A program made the translations under genes and the position numbers. The notes below the pieces were generated by a model. The model ran no database searches, had not been told where the DNA came from, and saw nothing but the letters and a program-made list of their open reading frames with translations. A stretch of 6,319 nt of DNA from an uncultured Oscillospiraceae bacterium (GTDB taxonomy: Bacteria > Bacillota > Clostridia > Oscillospirales > Ruminococcaceae), in the NCBI GenBank assembly GCA_958403605.1, contig CATXYA010000112.1, forward strand, positions 1-6,319, in the 5' to 3' direction. Positions 1-5,605 of the stretch are shown here, in pieces (within the stretch, counting starts at the first letter, position 1; every line of letters starts with the position of its first letter).

Positions 1-578
1 ACATGGACACCGTCCACGGCGATTTCAAATATTTCTCGCAGCTCTCCGTCGAGACGCCCCGGGTGGTGCGGCACCTGTTCCCGCTGTCTGAAGACCCGCA
101 GGAAAATTTTCTGGCCGGTTTTTCCATGGGCGGCTACGGTTCCCTGAAATGGCTGGTGCGGGATCCCGAGCAGTTCGGCGCCATCGGTTTGTTCTCGGGC
201 CTGAAAAACGTGGCCGACCTGCCCATCGACGACGGCATGCAGGACGGCAACGACGAGTTTTACATGTTTGCCGCGGCCTTCGGCAAGCAGGAGTATGTCG
301 TCAACACGGAAAGCGACATCTGCTATATGATCGACCGACAGATGGCCGCCGGGAAAAAGTTCCCCCGGGCGTACATGGCCACGGGCGTGGAGGACACCCA
401 TTACCGCGATAACGTGGCGTTCATGGACAAATACGCCGCCCAGGGCCTGGACATCTACCGCACCGTCGACCACGGCTATCACAACTGGGAGTACTGCGAC
501 AAGCATCTTAAAAAATATCTGGACTGGCTGGCGGCGGAGGGCAAGCTCAAGCAGACGTTTGTCCGGGCCAGCGAGTGA
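1..578 (+). CDS. Tributyrin esterase (EstA)-like serine hydrolase, 5'-truncated
   Basis: This is the C-terminal 191 residues or so of an alpha/beta-hydrolase of the putative esterase family (esterase D / EstA-like), which cleaves short acyl esters. Numbering from the Met codon at base 3, the nucleophile elbow GFSMGGYG puts Ser at residue 41 (bases 123-125), Asp131 in GVEDTHYRDN is the probable acid, and His160 in GYHNWEY is the catalytic His, so the triad looks complete. The Met at base 3 is probably internal: the segment MDTVHGDFKYF lines up with a mid-protein segment of gene 2 (TDMRFGPRYEHF), about 90 residues from that protein's start. The oxyanion-hole HG motif and N terminus therefore lie upstream of the window. 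It ends in TGA 13 bases before gene 2, its paralogue. Whether the full protein has a signal peptide cannot be seen. The substrate is unknown; short-chain or sugar acetyl esters are plausible from the context. Confidence 0.9.
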   Translation, partial: MDTVHGDFKYFSQLSVETPRVVRHLFPLSEDPQENFLAGFSMGGYGSLKWLVRDPEQFGAIGLFSGLKNVADLPIDDGMQDGNDEFYMFAAAFGKQEYVVNTESDICYMIDRQMAAGKKFPRAYMATGVEDTHYRDNVAFMDKYAAQGLDIYRTVDHGYHNWEYCDKHLKKYLDWLAAEGKLKQTFVRASE

Positions 579-583
579 GGAGG
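578..583 (+). promoter_or_regulatory. Shine-Dalgarno site setting the start of gene 2
   Basis: A perfect AGGAGG overlaps the last base of the gene 1 stop codon and sits 8 bases before ATG 592. This favours ATG 592 over an in-frame TTG at 559, which would lie inside gene 1 and has no SD sequence. Confidence 0.85.
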
Positions 584-591
584 GAGAAAAA

Positions 592-1380
592 ATGGCACAG
601 ATCGAGATCAACGCGCTGTCGGTGATCACCTGCGGATCCTTTTCCGCCCGCGTGTTCCTGCCGGAGATGGACCGCCTGGCGCTGGATGACGAAGCGCATC
701 AAAAGAAATATCCCGTCCTGTGGCTGCTGCACACGGAGGGCGGCGCGGCCATCGATTGGCTGGCCACCCCCGCCGAGCGGTGCGCCGCGCAGTACGGCAT
801 TTTCATCATCGCGCCGGACCAGCACCACAGCCTGTGCACCGATATGCGGTTCGGCCCCCGGTACGAGCATTTCATGAACACAGAGCTGCCCGGCATCTGC
901 CGCAACAACCTGCCCCTCTCGGCTGACCCGGCCTGCAACTGGATCGGCGGCGTGGGCACGGGCGCGTACGGCGCGGTAAAAATGGCGCTGAAGCACCCGG
1001 AGACCTTCTCCAAGGCTGTTTCCCTCAACGGGGTGCTCGATTTGGAAACGGTCTGCAAAAAGGCCGCCGCGGGCGGGGAGACGGGCATCTTCCACAACAA
1101 AGCCTCGCTGGAGGCCGTCTTTGGCGAGCTGGCTGCTTTCCACGGCAGTGAAAACGACCTGTACGCGCTGGCGCGCGCACCGCAGCAGGGAAAATTCTGC
1201 TTTTTCTGGGAAAAGGGCGCGGACGCCGCAGAGGAAAACCGGCGCCTGGCGGCCCTGCTGGGCGGCGCCGCCCGGACGGCGGAGCTGCCGGCGGGCGCGG
1301 ACCTGGGCACCTGCCAGGTCAGCCTGCCCGCCGCCGTTCAGTGGCTCGTGCAGGATGAGGAAAAGGAGGCAGTTCAATGA
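592..1380 (+). CDS. Esterase-fold protein lacking catalytic residues (probable pseudo-esterase, EstA-like)
   Basis: This 262-residue protein is a full-length member of the same putative esterase family as gene 1. The fold landmarks are kept: LWLLHTEGG (residues 44-51), TDMRFG, LPLSADP, the elbow GGVGTGAYG, and a final helix ending in VQWLV. The active site is not. The nucleophile position aligned with gene 1 Ser41 is Gly122 (GVGTGA instead of GFSMGG), the oxyanion HG is HT (His47-Thr48), and the position of gene 1 His160 aligns with Ala236. The acid region is altered (KGADAAEEN), with Asp211 only near the expected place. The frame is intact, codon use looks like that of its neighbours, and the SD is strong, so it is not an obvious decaying pseudogene. 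It follows gene 1 after 13 bases and its stop overlaps the start of gene 3 (ATGA), implying translational coupling. Possible roles are a structural or regulatory partner of gene 1 or 3, or acyl/sugar binding. No signal peptide is visible. Confidence 0.87.
   Translation: MAQIEINALSVITCGSFSARVFLPEMDRLALDDEAHQKKYPVLWLLHTEGGAAIDWLATPAERCAAQYGIFIIAPDQHHSLCTDMRFGPRYEHFMNTELPGICRNNLPLSADPACNWIGGVGTGAYGAVKMALKHPETFSKAVSLNGVLDLETVCKKAAAGGETGIFHNKASLEAVFGELAAFHGSENDLYALARAPQQGKFCFFWEKGADAAEENRRLAALLGGAARTAELPAGADLGTCQVSLPAAVQWLVQDEEKEAVQ
1364..1380 (+). promoter_or_regulatory. SD site and ATGA stop-start overlap coupling gene 2 to gene 3
   Basis: AGGAGG at 1364-1369 lies 7 bases before ATG 1377. The gene 3 ATG shares the four bases ATGA (1377-1380) with the gene 2 stop. 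This is a classic arrangement for translational coupling and supports ATG 1377 as the true start. Confidence 0.8.
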
Positions 1381-2879
1381 AAGTCACACTGCGCCCGGGC
1401 ACCCCGGACGATGCGAACCGCGAATATCTGCCGGAAGCGCTCAAGGGCAGCGATCTCGTGGTCAATGAAAACGGCAACAACTCCCAGCCCTATCCCGCCG
1501 GCCTGCGGGAGGTGACGGGCGTTTTGGCGGACGGCGTGGAGGACCGCTGGTACGAGTACGTGCCCGCGGGCTACGACGGCAGCAAAAAGGTGCCGCTGGT
1601 GGTGGGCAACCACGGCGGCCTGATGACGGGCTGGGGCCACGCCGTCTACACGTCCTGGACGATGGTGGCGGACCGGGAGGGCCTGATCTGCGTGTTCCCG
1701 GACGCCCATTCCCAACGGATGTGGACGGTGGAGGGCGTCTTTGACGGTTGGGACCCCGCCGACGCGCCCGATCTTCCCGTCCAGCACGCGCCCGGCGACT
1801 GGCGGGAGAACCACGACCTGAAATTCGTCGCGGCGCTGATCGCCCGCATGAAGGAGACCTACAACATCGACGAGGGCCGCGTGTTCATGCAGGGCATGTC
1901 CATGGGCAATTTGATGACCAGCATGTTCGCCCGTTACCAGGGCCAGCTGCTCGCCGGGGCGGCGGGCTCCGGCGGGCCCACCAAGCCGCAGCTGCTGTTC
2001 GATGAGCACGGCCGGGTGAAAAACCTGGGCGGCCCCATGGCCGTCTGGCAGTCGCGCCCGGAGAAAAACGGCCTGCCCCCCGGCGGCCATTACGACGAGG
2101 CCGCCGTCAACAAGCTCTCGCGCTTCTACTGGATGAAGATCAACCAGTGCGATCCCATCCCGCAGATTCGCATCGAGGGGGAAGACAACTTCGCCTTTTA
2201 CAAGGGCAAAAAGGCCGATCTGGTGTATCTGGACATCAAAAACCGCGACCACGGGCAGACGCTGGACGAGGCGTTTTTGTATTGGGATTATCTGTTTTCC
2301 GGCGTCCGCAAGGAGCCGGACGGCACCGTGGTGATGGGCGAGCCCCGGCGTCCCCGCACGGGCGACGAGTTTGCCATGGCGTTCGCGGAGGGCTTTGACA
2401 CCTGCTGGTTCCACAACACCCTGCGGCCCTTGCCGGCGGCGCCCGTGCGCTGGCAAAAGCTCAAATACCATGGCCTGAACGGCGGGGAAAAGGTGCGCGG
2501 GGAATACCTGTGCGTGCCGCTGCGCTTCCTGGCCGGGGCCGTGGGCGCGCAGTACCTTCCCGGCGAGAGCGGCCTGACGGCCACGCTGAAGCTGGCCGAC
2601 GGCCGGGAGGTGCAGTTTGCCCGGGGCAGCATCGGCTGCGTCATCGATGAGACCATGCGCTCCATGTACTGCGAGGCGCTGTACCGCGGCGGCGAGCTGC
2701 TGGTGAGCGTCGAGTGGTTCTGCCGGTACCTGTTCAACTGGCACGTCAGCACCTGCAACGGCGTGGTCTACATTACAGACCACTTCGCCGAGCTGTCCTT
2801 TTTTATGGCGGACCTCATCAAAGACCTGTTTGCCGGGCAGGCGCTGCCGGACGATATTTCCAAGATCGCGGCCGAATAA
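1377..2879 (+). CDS. PHB depolymerase/feruloyl esterase-like hydrolase with C-terminal CAO-N1-like domain
   Basis: This 500-residue two-domain protein starts with a segment (about residues 1-50) shared strongly with gene 5, including NREYLP and VVNENGNNSQ. An alpha/beta-hydrolase domain of the PHB depolymerase / LpqC / feruloyl esterase type follows. It has the oxyanion loop HGGLMTGWG from His79, the nucleophile elbow QGMSMGN with Ser175, and NRDHGQT with His292 as the probable catalytic His. The likely acid position in WQSRPEKN is Asn231, whereas gene 5 has Asp there, so activity may be altered or another residue may serve. Residues about 360-468 resemble the copper amine oxidase N-terminal-like domain (PF07833 type): CVPLRFLAGAVGA, ADGREV, then LLVSVEWFCRYLF and VVYIT. 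There is no signal peptide or membrane segment, so it is probably cytosolic. It is coupled to gene 2 and lies 15 bases before gene 4. The substrate is unknown; acylated carbohydrate fits the context better than PHB. Confidence 0.85.
   Translation: MKVTLRPGTPDDANREYLPEALKGSDLVVNENGNNSQPYPAGLREVTGVLADGVEDRWYEYVPAGYDGSKKVPLVVGNHGGLMTGWGHAVYTSWTMVADREGLICVFPDAHSQRMWTVEGVFDGWDPADAPDLPVQHAPGDWRENHDLKFVAALIARMKETYNIDEGRVFMQGMSMGNLMTSMFARYQGQLLAGAAGSGGPTKPQLLFDEHGRVKNLGGPMAVWQSRPEKNGLPPGGHYDEAAVNKLSRFYWMKINQCDPIPQIRIEGEDNFAFYKGKKADLVYLDIKNRDHGQTLDEAFLYWDYLFSGVRKEPDGTVVMGEPRRPRTGDEFAMAFAEGFDTCWFHNTLRPLPAAPVRWQKLKYHGLNGGEKVRGEYLCVPLRFLAGAVGAQYLPGESGLTATLKLADGREVQFARGSIGCVIDETMRSMYCEALYRGGELLVSVEWFCRYLFNWHVSTCNGVVYITDHFAELSFFMADLIKDLFAGQALPDDISKIAAE
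1611..1639 (+). repeat. 29-base exact match shared with gene 5 (copy 1)
   Basis: These bases, encoding the oxyanion loop HGGLMTGWG of gene 3, are identical over 29 bases to 4288-4316 in gene 5, including third codon positions. A second exact match of 23 bases lies at 1458-1480 and 4132-4154 (VVNENGN region). They reflect the paralogy of the two genes and are not a mobile repeat. Confidence 0.8.
2454..2780 (+). other. Copper amine oxidase N1-like domain in gene 3
   Basis: This covers residues about 360-468 of gene 3. Two half-repeats of the family pattern can be seen: a VPLRFLAGAVGA strand-helix unit followed by a DGREV hairpin, then LLVSVEWFCRYLF with a closing VVYIT strand. In the family these domains are generally binding or wall-associated modules of secreted Firmicutes proteins and do not need copper. 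The assignment comes from recalled motif patterns, without a profile search. Confidence 0.65.
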
Positions 2880-2882
2880 CAC

Positions 2883-2890
2883 AAGGAGGA
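2883..2890 (+). promoter_or_regulatory. Shine-Dalgarno site of gene 4
   Basis: AAGGAGGA lies in the 15-base gap between gene 3 (stop TAA at 2877-2879) and gene 4. AGGAGG ends 5 bases before ATG 2895, which is close but functional spacing and supports that start. Confidence 0.8.
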
Positions 2891-2894
2891 CCTT

Positions 2895-4001
2895 ATGAAG
2901 ATCACGCTGCACACCAAAATGATGGATTACGGCCAGATGGTCGACGGCATCAGCCTCGCGCTGGACGCCGCCGCCCCGGCCCTGAAGCCGGAGGATTTCC
3001 GATGCACCGGCTGTTTTTGCAATTTGAGCACCGTCACGCCCAGCGCGGGCGTCACGGCGGTGGAGGCCGGGGGCGGCATCCTGCATCTGACCGTGGACCC
3101 CTTTCTCTACCGCGCCGATTTTGCGGTGGAGTGCGTCTCTCCCGCGCTGCCGGTGAAGGTGACGAAGGACGGCGCGGACCAGGTGGAGCTGTTCCACGAA
3201 GAGCTGTTCCGCCCCCTGGAGGAAAACGGCGTCCGCTACCGCCTCTATGAGCCGGACTGTCAGGGCCCGCGGCCCCTCATCCTGTTTCTGCACGGCGGCG
3301 GGGGCAGCGGTGAGGACAACCTGCTCCAGCTCACCGACACCCTGGGAGCCATCAAGCTGGCCGAGCGCCTGCCCGACATGTACGTGCTGGCGCCCCAGGC
3401 TCCGGCCGGCGGCCTCACCATGGAAGAGGCGTTTGCCAAAATGCGGGCAAAGGGCGACCCCTACCGGGTCGTCCTGGGCGCCGACCCGGACAACGACAAA
3501 AACGACCGCGGCTGGAACCGGGAATACCTGGGCCGCGTCTGCGACGTCATCCGCCGGATGATCGCGGACGGGACGGTGGACGCGCACCGCGTCTATGTCC
3601 TCGGCATGAGCATGGGCGGCTTCGGCACGCTGAAGGCCGTTTCCATCGCGCCCGGGCTGTTTGCCGCCTGCGCGCCCATCTGCCCCAGTATGAACGGCGA
3701 GAGCTATCCCATCCTGGAAAATTTCCCGGAGGTGCCCGCATACATCTCCACCGCCTACATCGACCACCAGGCGGGCCGCCACGCCTACCTGCTGCGCGCC
3801 GTGCAGAAGCTGTGGGAAAAGGGGAGGACGGATATCCGTTTCACCCTCTTCACGCCCGAGGAGCTGGCGGCCTACGGCATCGGCGTCACGCCGGGCCTGT
3901 CTGTCCAGCAGCTCTACATGGAGAACCACAACAGCTGGATCCTGGCGCTGCACAATGAATACGGTATCCTGGATTGGATGCTGTCCCACCGCAGGCCGTG
4001 A
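2895..4001 (+). CDS. Alpha/beta-hydrolase esterase with probable Ig-like N-terminal domain
   Basis: This 368-residue protein has an N-terminal beta-rich region (about residues 1-105, including ILHLTVDPFLYRADFAVE) that resembles the Ig-like N-terminal domain of Thermotoga EstA-type esterases. A peptidase S9 / phospholipase-carboxylesterase-like hydrolase domain follows. It has the oxyanion motif HGGGGSGED from His133, VLAPQAP, the nucleophile elbow GMSMGGFG with Ser239, a likely acid Asp290 in AYIDHQ, and His345 in ENHNSW near the C terminus (ending at LDWMLSHRRP), so the triad appears intact. There is no signal peptide; homologues of this architecture are often exported, so a cytosolic form is notable. 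Cys37, Cys40 and Cys42 form a CxxCxC cluster in the N-terminal domain. The gene lies between the two paralogues 3 and 5, and the tight spacing to gene 3 implies the same transcript. Likely a carboxylesterase on acylated sugars or small esters; the substrate is inferred only from context. Confidence 0.85.
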   Translation: MKITLHTKMMDYGQMVDGISLALDAAAPALKPEDFRCTGCFCNLSTVTPSAGVTAVEAGGGILHLTVDPFLYRADFAVECVSPALPVKVTKDGADQVELFHEELFRPLEENGVRYRLYEPDCQGPRPLILFLHGGGGSGEDNLLQLTDTLGAIKLAERLPDMYVLAPQAPAGGLTMEEAFAKMRAKGDPYRVVLGADPDNDKNDRGWNREYLGRVCDVIRRMIADGTVDAHRVYVLGMSMGGFGTLKAVSIAPGLFAACAPICPSMNGESYPILENFPEVPAYISTAYIDHQAGRHAYLLRAVQKLWEKGRTDIRFTLFTPEELAAYGIGVTPGLSVQQLYMENHNSWILALHNEYGILDWMLSHRRP

Positions 4002-4031
4002 GGGGCAAAGCGGCGCGCCATCCACACTGAC

Positions 4032-4039
4032 AGGAGGAA
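4032..4039 (+). promoter_or_regulatory. Shine-Dalgarno site setting the start of gene 5
   Basis: AGGAGGAA, with AGGAGG ending 7 bases before ATG 4045, decides the start. An in-frame ATG at 3955 lies inside gene 4 with no SD, and its 30 extra residues have no counterpart in paralogue gene 3. Starting at 4045 aligns MEHKIVLLPG with MKVTLRPG of gene 3. The 43-base gap 4002-4044 shows no hairpin or promoter that I can support. Confidence 0.85.
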
Positions 4040-4044
4040 ATACA

Positions 4045-5562
4045 ATGGAACACAAGATCGTCCTGCTTCCCGGCGACCTGAACGACGAAAACCGGGAGTA
4101 TCTGCCGCTCGCGATCAAGGGCAGCCGCATGGTGGTCAATGAAAACGGCAACAATTCCCAGGTGTACCCCGCCCGTTTGACCGAGCACACCGAGGCCCTG
4201 TTGGAGGACGGCGTGCAGGACACCTGGTACGAGTATGTGCCCGCCAGTTACGACCCCGGCAAAAAAACGCCGCTGGTCTTTTCCATGCACGGCGGCCTGA
4301 TGACGGGCTGGGGCCAGTGCATCTACACCAGCTGGAGCCATGTGGCGGACAAGGAGGGCTTTCTCTGCGTCTTTCCCAACGCCAGCGCCCACAAAATGTG
4401 GATGATCGAGTGCGACCCCGACAAGGTGGATGAGATCACCGCCGCCGCGCCTTCCGGCCCGGACGTCCCGGTGCTGAACCGCCCCACGGGCCGCGTGGAG
4501 GAATTCCACGACGTGCGCATGGTGCTGAAGCTGTTGGAGCGGATGCGCCAAAAGTACAACATCGACGAAACACGGGTGTATATCCAGGGCATGAGCATGG
4601 GCAACGCCATGGCCAGCCAGGTGGCGCGGTATCTGGGCGCCCACTTTGCCGGGGCCGCAGGCTCCGGCTGTCCCACCAACTGCAAGCTGCTGTTCGACGG
4701 GGAAAACAGGCTGCTCAACGAGGGCGGCCCCCTGGATGTTTGGCAGTCCCGCCTGGAATACGACTGCACGCCCCCGCACTACGGCGAGGACGACAAGGCT
4801 GTGGTGCTGGGCAACCTCAACTATTGGCGCCGCCTGAACGGCGCCCTGGGCCTGCCGGAGATCAGCATCCGGGGCGACAAAAACCTGCTGTTCTACCGGG
4901 GCGAAAAGGCCCATGTGATGCTGATGGACGTCTGGAACCGGGACCACGGCCAGACCTTCGACGACGCCCAGATGGTGTGGGACTACCTGTTTTCCGGCGT
5001 GTCCAAGACGGCGGACGGCGTGGTGCACCACACCGCCGCAAAGCGCGCCTTCCGCCCCGATGAAAACGCGCTGGCCGTGACGGAGGGCGCCTGCCGGGCG
5101 CTGGTGAACGGCAGCCTGACGCCCGTGGGCGGCAGGGTGTTCCGCCGGGAAAAACTCAAGTATCACGGCCTGGGCGGCGGCCAGCTGGTGCGCGGCAGTT
5201 ATCTGTATGCGCCCGCGGCGTTCCTGGCAAAGGCGTTTGGCGGCCAGGTGCTGCGCGACGGCGCCACGGCGGCGCTGCGCCTTGCCGATGGCCGGGAGCT
5301 GACCTTTGCCCACGGCTGTATCGGCTGCACCATCGACGACACGGTGGAGGCCATGCACTGCGAGGCCGTCACCGTGGACGGCTGCCTGTATCTCCCGGTG
5401 GAATGGTTCTGCGCCGCGCTCTACGACCGGCACGTGTCCTGCTATGGGGACACTCTGTATGCCACGGACCATGACGCCCGCCTCTCCCGCTATGCCGCCT
5501 GGATCCTGTCGGATCTGCTGCTGGAAAGGGAAGCGCAGCAGCGGGGCATGCCTGGACGCTGA
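4045..5562 (+). CDS. PHB depolymerase/feruloyl esterase-like hydrolase with CAO-N1-like domain, paralogue of gene 3
   Basis: This 505-residue protein is collinear with gene 3 along its whole length. In the block NREYLP...YPA.L, 24 of 30 residues are identical by direct count. The hydrolase domain has HGGLMTGWG from His82, QGMSMGN with Ser184, Asp240 in WQSRLEYD as the likely acid, and NRDHGQTF with His301, so a full triad is plausible here. A longer loop follows CDPDKVDEITAAAPSG compared with gene 3. Residues about 370-475 form the copper-amine-oxidase-N1-like domain (LYAPAAFLAKAFGG, ADGREL, YLPVEWFCAALYD, LYATD), followed by a charged tail, LEREAQQRGMPGR. There is no signal peptide or transmembrane segment, so it is probably cytosolic. 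It lies 43 bases after gene 4 and 43 before the sugar kinase. It may have a different ester preference from gene 3, or be the active member of the pair. The PHB name is a family label only; no PHB genes are nearby. Confidence 0.87.
   Translation: MEHKIVLLPGDLNDENREYLPLAIKGSRMVVNENGNNSQVYPARLTEHTEALLEDGVQDTWYEYVPASYDPGKKTPLVFSMHGGLMTGWGQCIYTSWSHVADKEGFLCVFPNASAHKMWMIECDPDKVDEITAAAPSGPDVPVLNRPTGRVEEFHDVRMVLKLLERMRQKYNIDETRVYIQGMSMGNAMASQVARYLGAHFAGAAGSGCPTNCKLLFDGENRLLNEGGPLDVWQSRLEYDCTPPHYGEDDKAVVLGNLNYWRRLNGALGLPEISIRGDKNLLFYRGEKAHVMLMDVWNRDHGQTFDDAQMVWDYLFSGVSKTADGVVHHTAAKRAFRPDENALAVTEGACRALVNGSLTPVGGRVFRREKLKYHGLGGGQLVRGSYLYAPAAFLAKAFGGQVLRDGATAALRLADGRELTFAHGCIGCTIDDTVEAMHCEAVTVDGCLYLPVEWFCAALYDRHVSCYGDTLYATDHDARLSRYAAWILSDLLLEREAQQRGMPGR
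4288..4316 (+). repeat. 29-base exact match shared with gene 3 (copy 2)
   Basis: Identical to 1611-1639; it encodes the oxyanion loop HGGLMTGWG of gene 5. See the first copy. It marks paralogy and could also be a site for recombination between genes 3 and 5. Confidence 0.8.
5152..5469 (+). other. Copper amine oxidase N1-like domain in gene 5
   Basis: This covers residues about 370-475 of gene 5. It aligns with the C-terminal domain of gene 3 through LKYHGL, the FLA..G helix, ADGRE, GCxID, CEA and VEWFC. The first VPLRF motif is degenerate here (APAAFL), while the second half (LPVEWFC) is clear. Assigned by motif recognition only. Confidence 0.62.
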
Positions 5563-5592
5563 CGCAAGGCCGGGAAAACTTTCAAAAACGAA

Positions 5593-5598
5593 AAGGTG
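5593..5598 (+). promoter_or_regulatory. Weak Shine-Dalgarno of the sugar kinase gene
   Basis: AAGGTG is a one-mismatch version of AAGGAG, with 7 bases to ATG 5606. It is clearly weaker than the AGGAGG sites of the upstream genes, suggesting lower translation of the kinase. The 43-base gap 5563-5605 is AT-richer than its surroundings but shows no convincing terminator or promoter. Confidence 0.55.
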
Positions 5599-5605
5599 TG
5601 GTGGC

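Noticed and set aside
559..591. TTG start extending gene 2 by 11 residues
   Set aside because: It overlaps the end of gene 1 without an SD, and the extension is encoded through the SD of ATG 592.
2441..2880. Copper-binding amine oxidase activity for genes 3 and 5
   Set aside because: Only the N1-like accessory domain is recognisable; the catalytic amine oxidase domain with its topaquinone Tyr is absent.
3955..4044. Upstream in-frame ATG extending gene 5 by 30 residues
   Set aside because: It lies inside gene 4, lacks an SD, and the extension has no counterpart in paralogue gene 3; ATG 4045 has a good SD.
1374..4223. Very long open frame on the minus strand (949 codons) antisense to genes 3 and 4
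   Set aside because: GC-rich third positions on the + strand remove stops from the opposite frame. The translation is low-complexity (rich in H, V, A, R, G, Q) with no recognisable motif, and the + strand genes have clear families, active sites and SD sites.
1377..5562. Genes 3 and 5 as true polyhydroxybutyrate depolymerases
   Set aside because: The family name is broad; no phasin, PHB synthase or substrate-binding domain of PHB depolymerases is seen, and the neighbours point to esters of sugars.
5563..5605. AT-rich gap before the kinase as a possible terminator or promoter
   Set aside because: I see no stable inverted repeat with a T-run and no spaced -35/-10 pair; it is too short and ambiguous to call.
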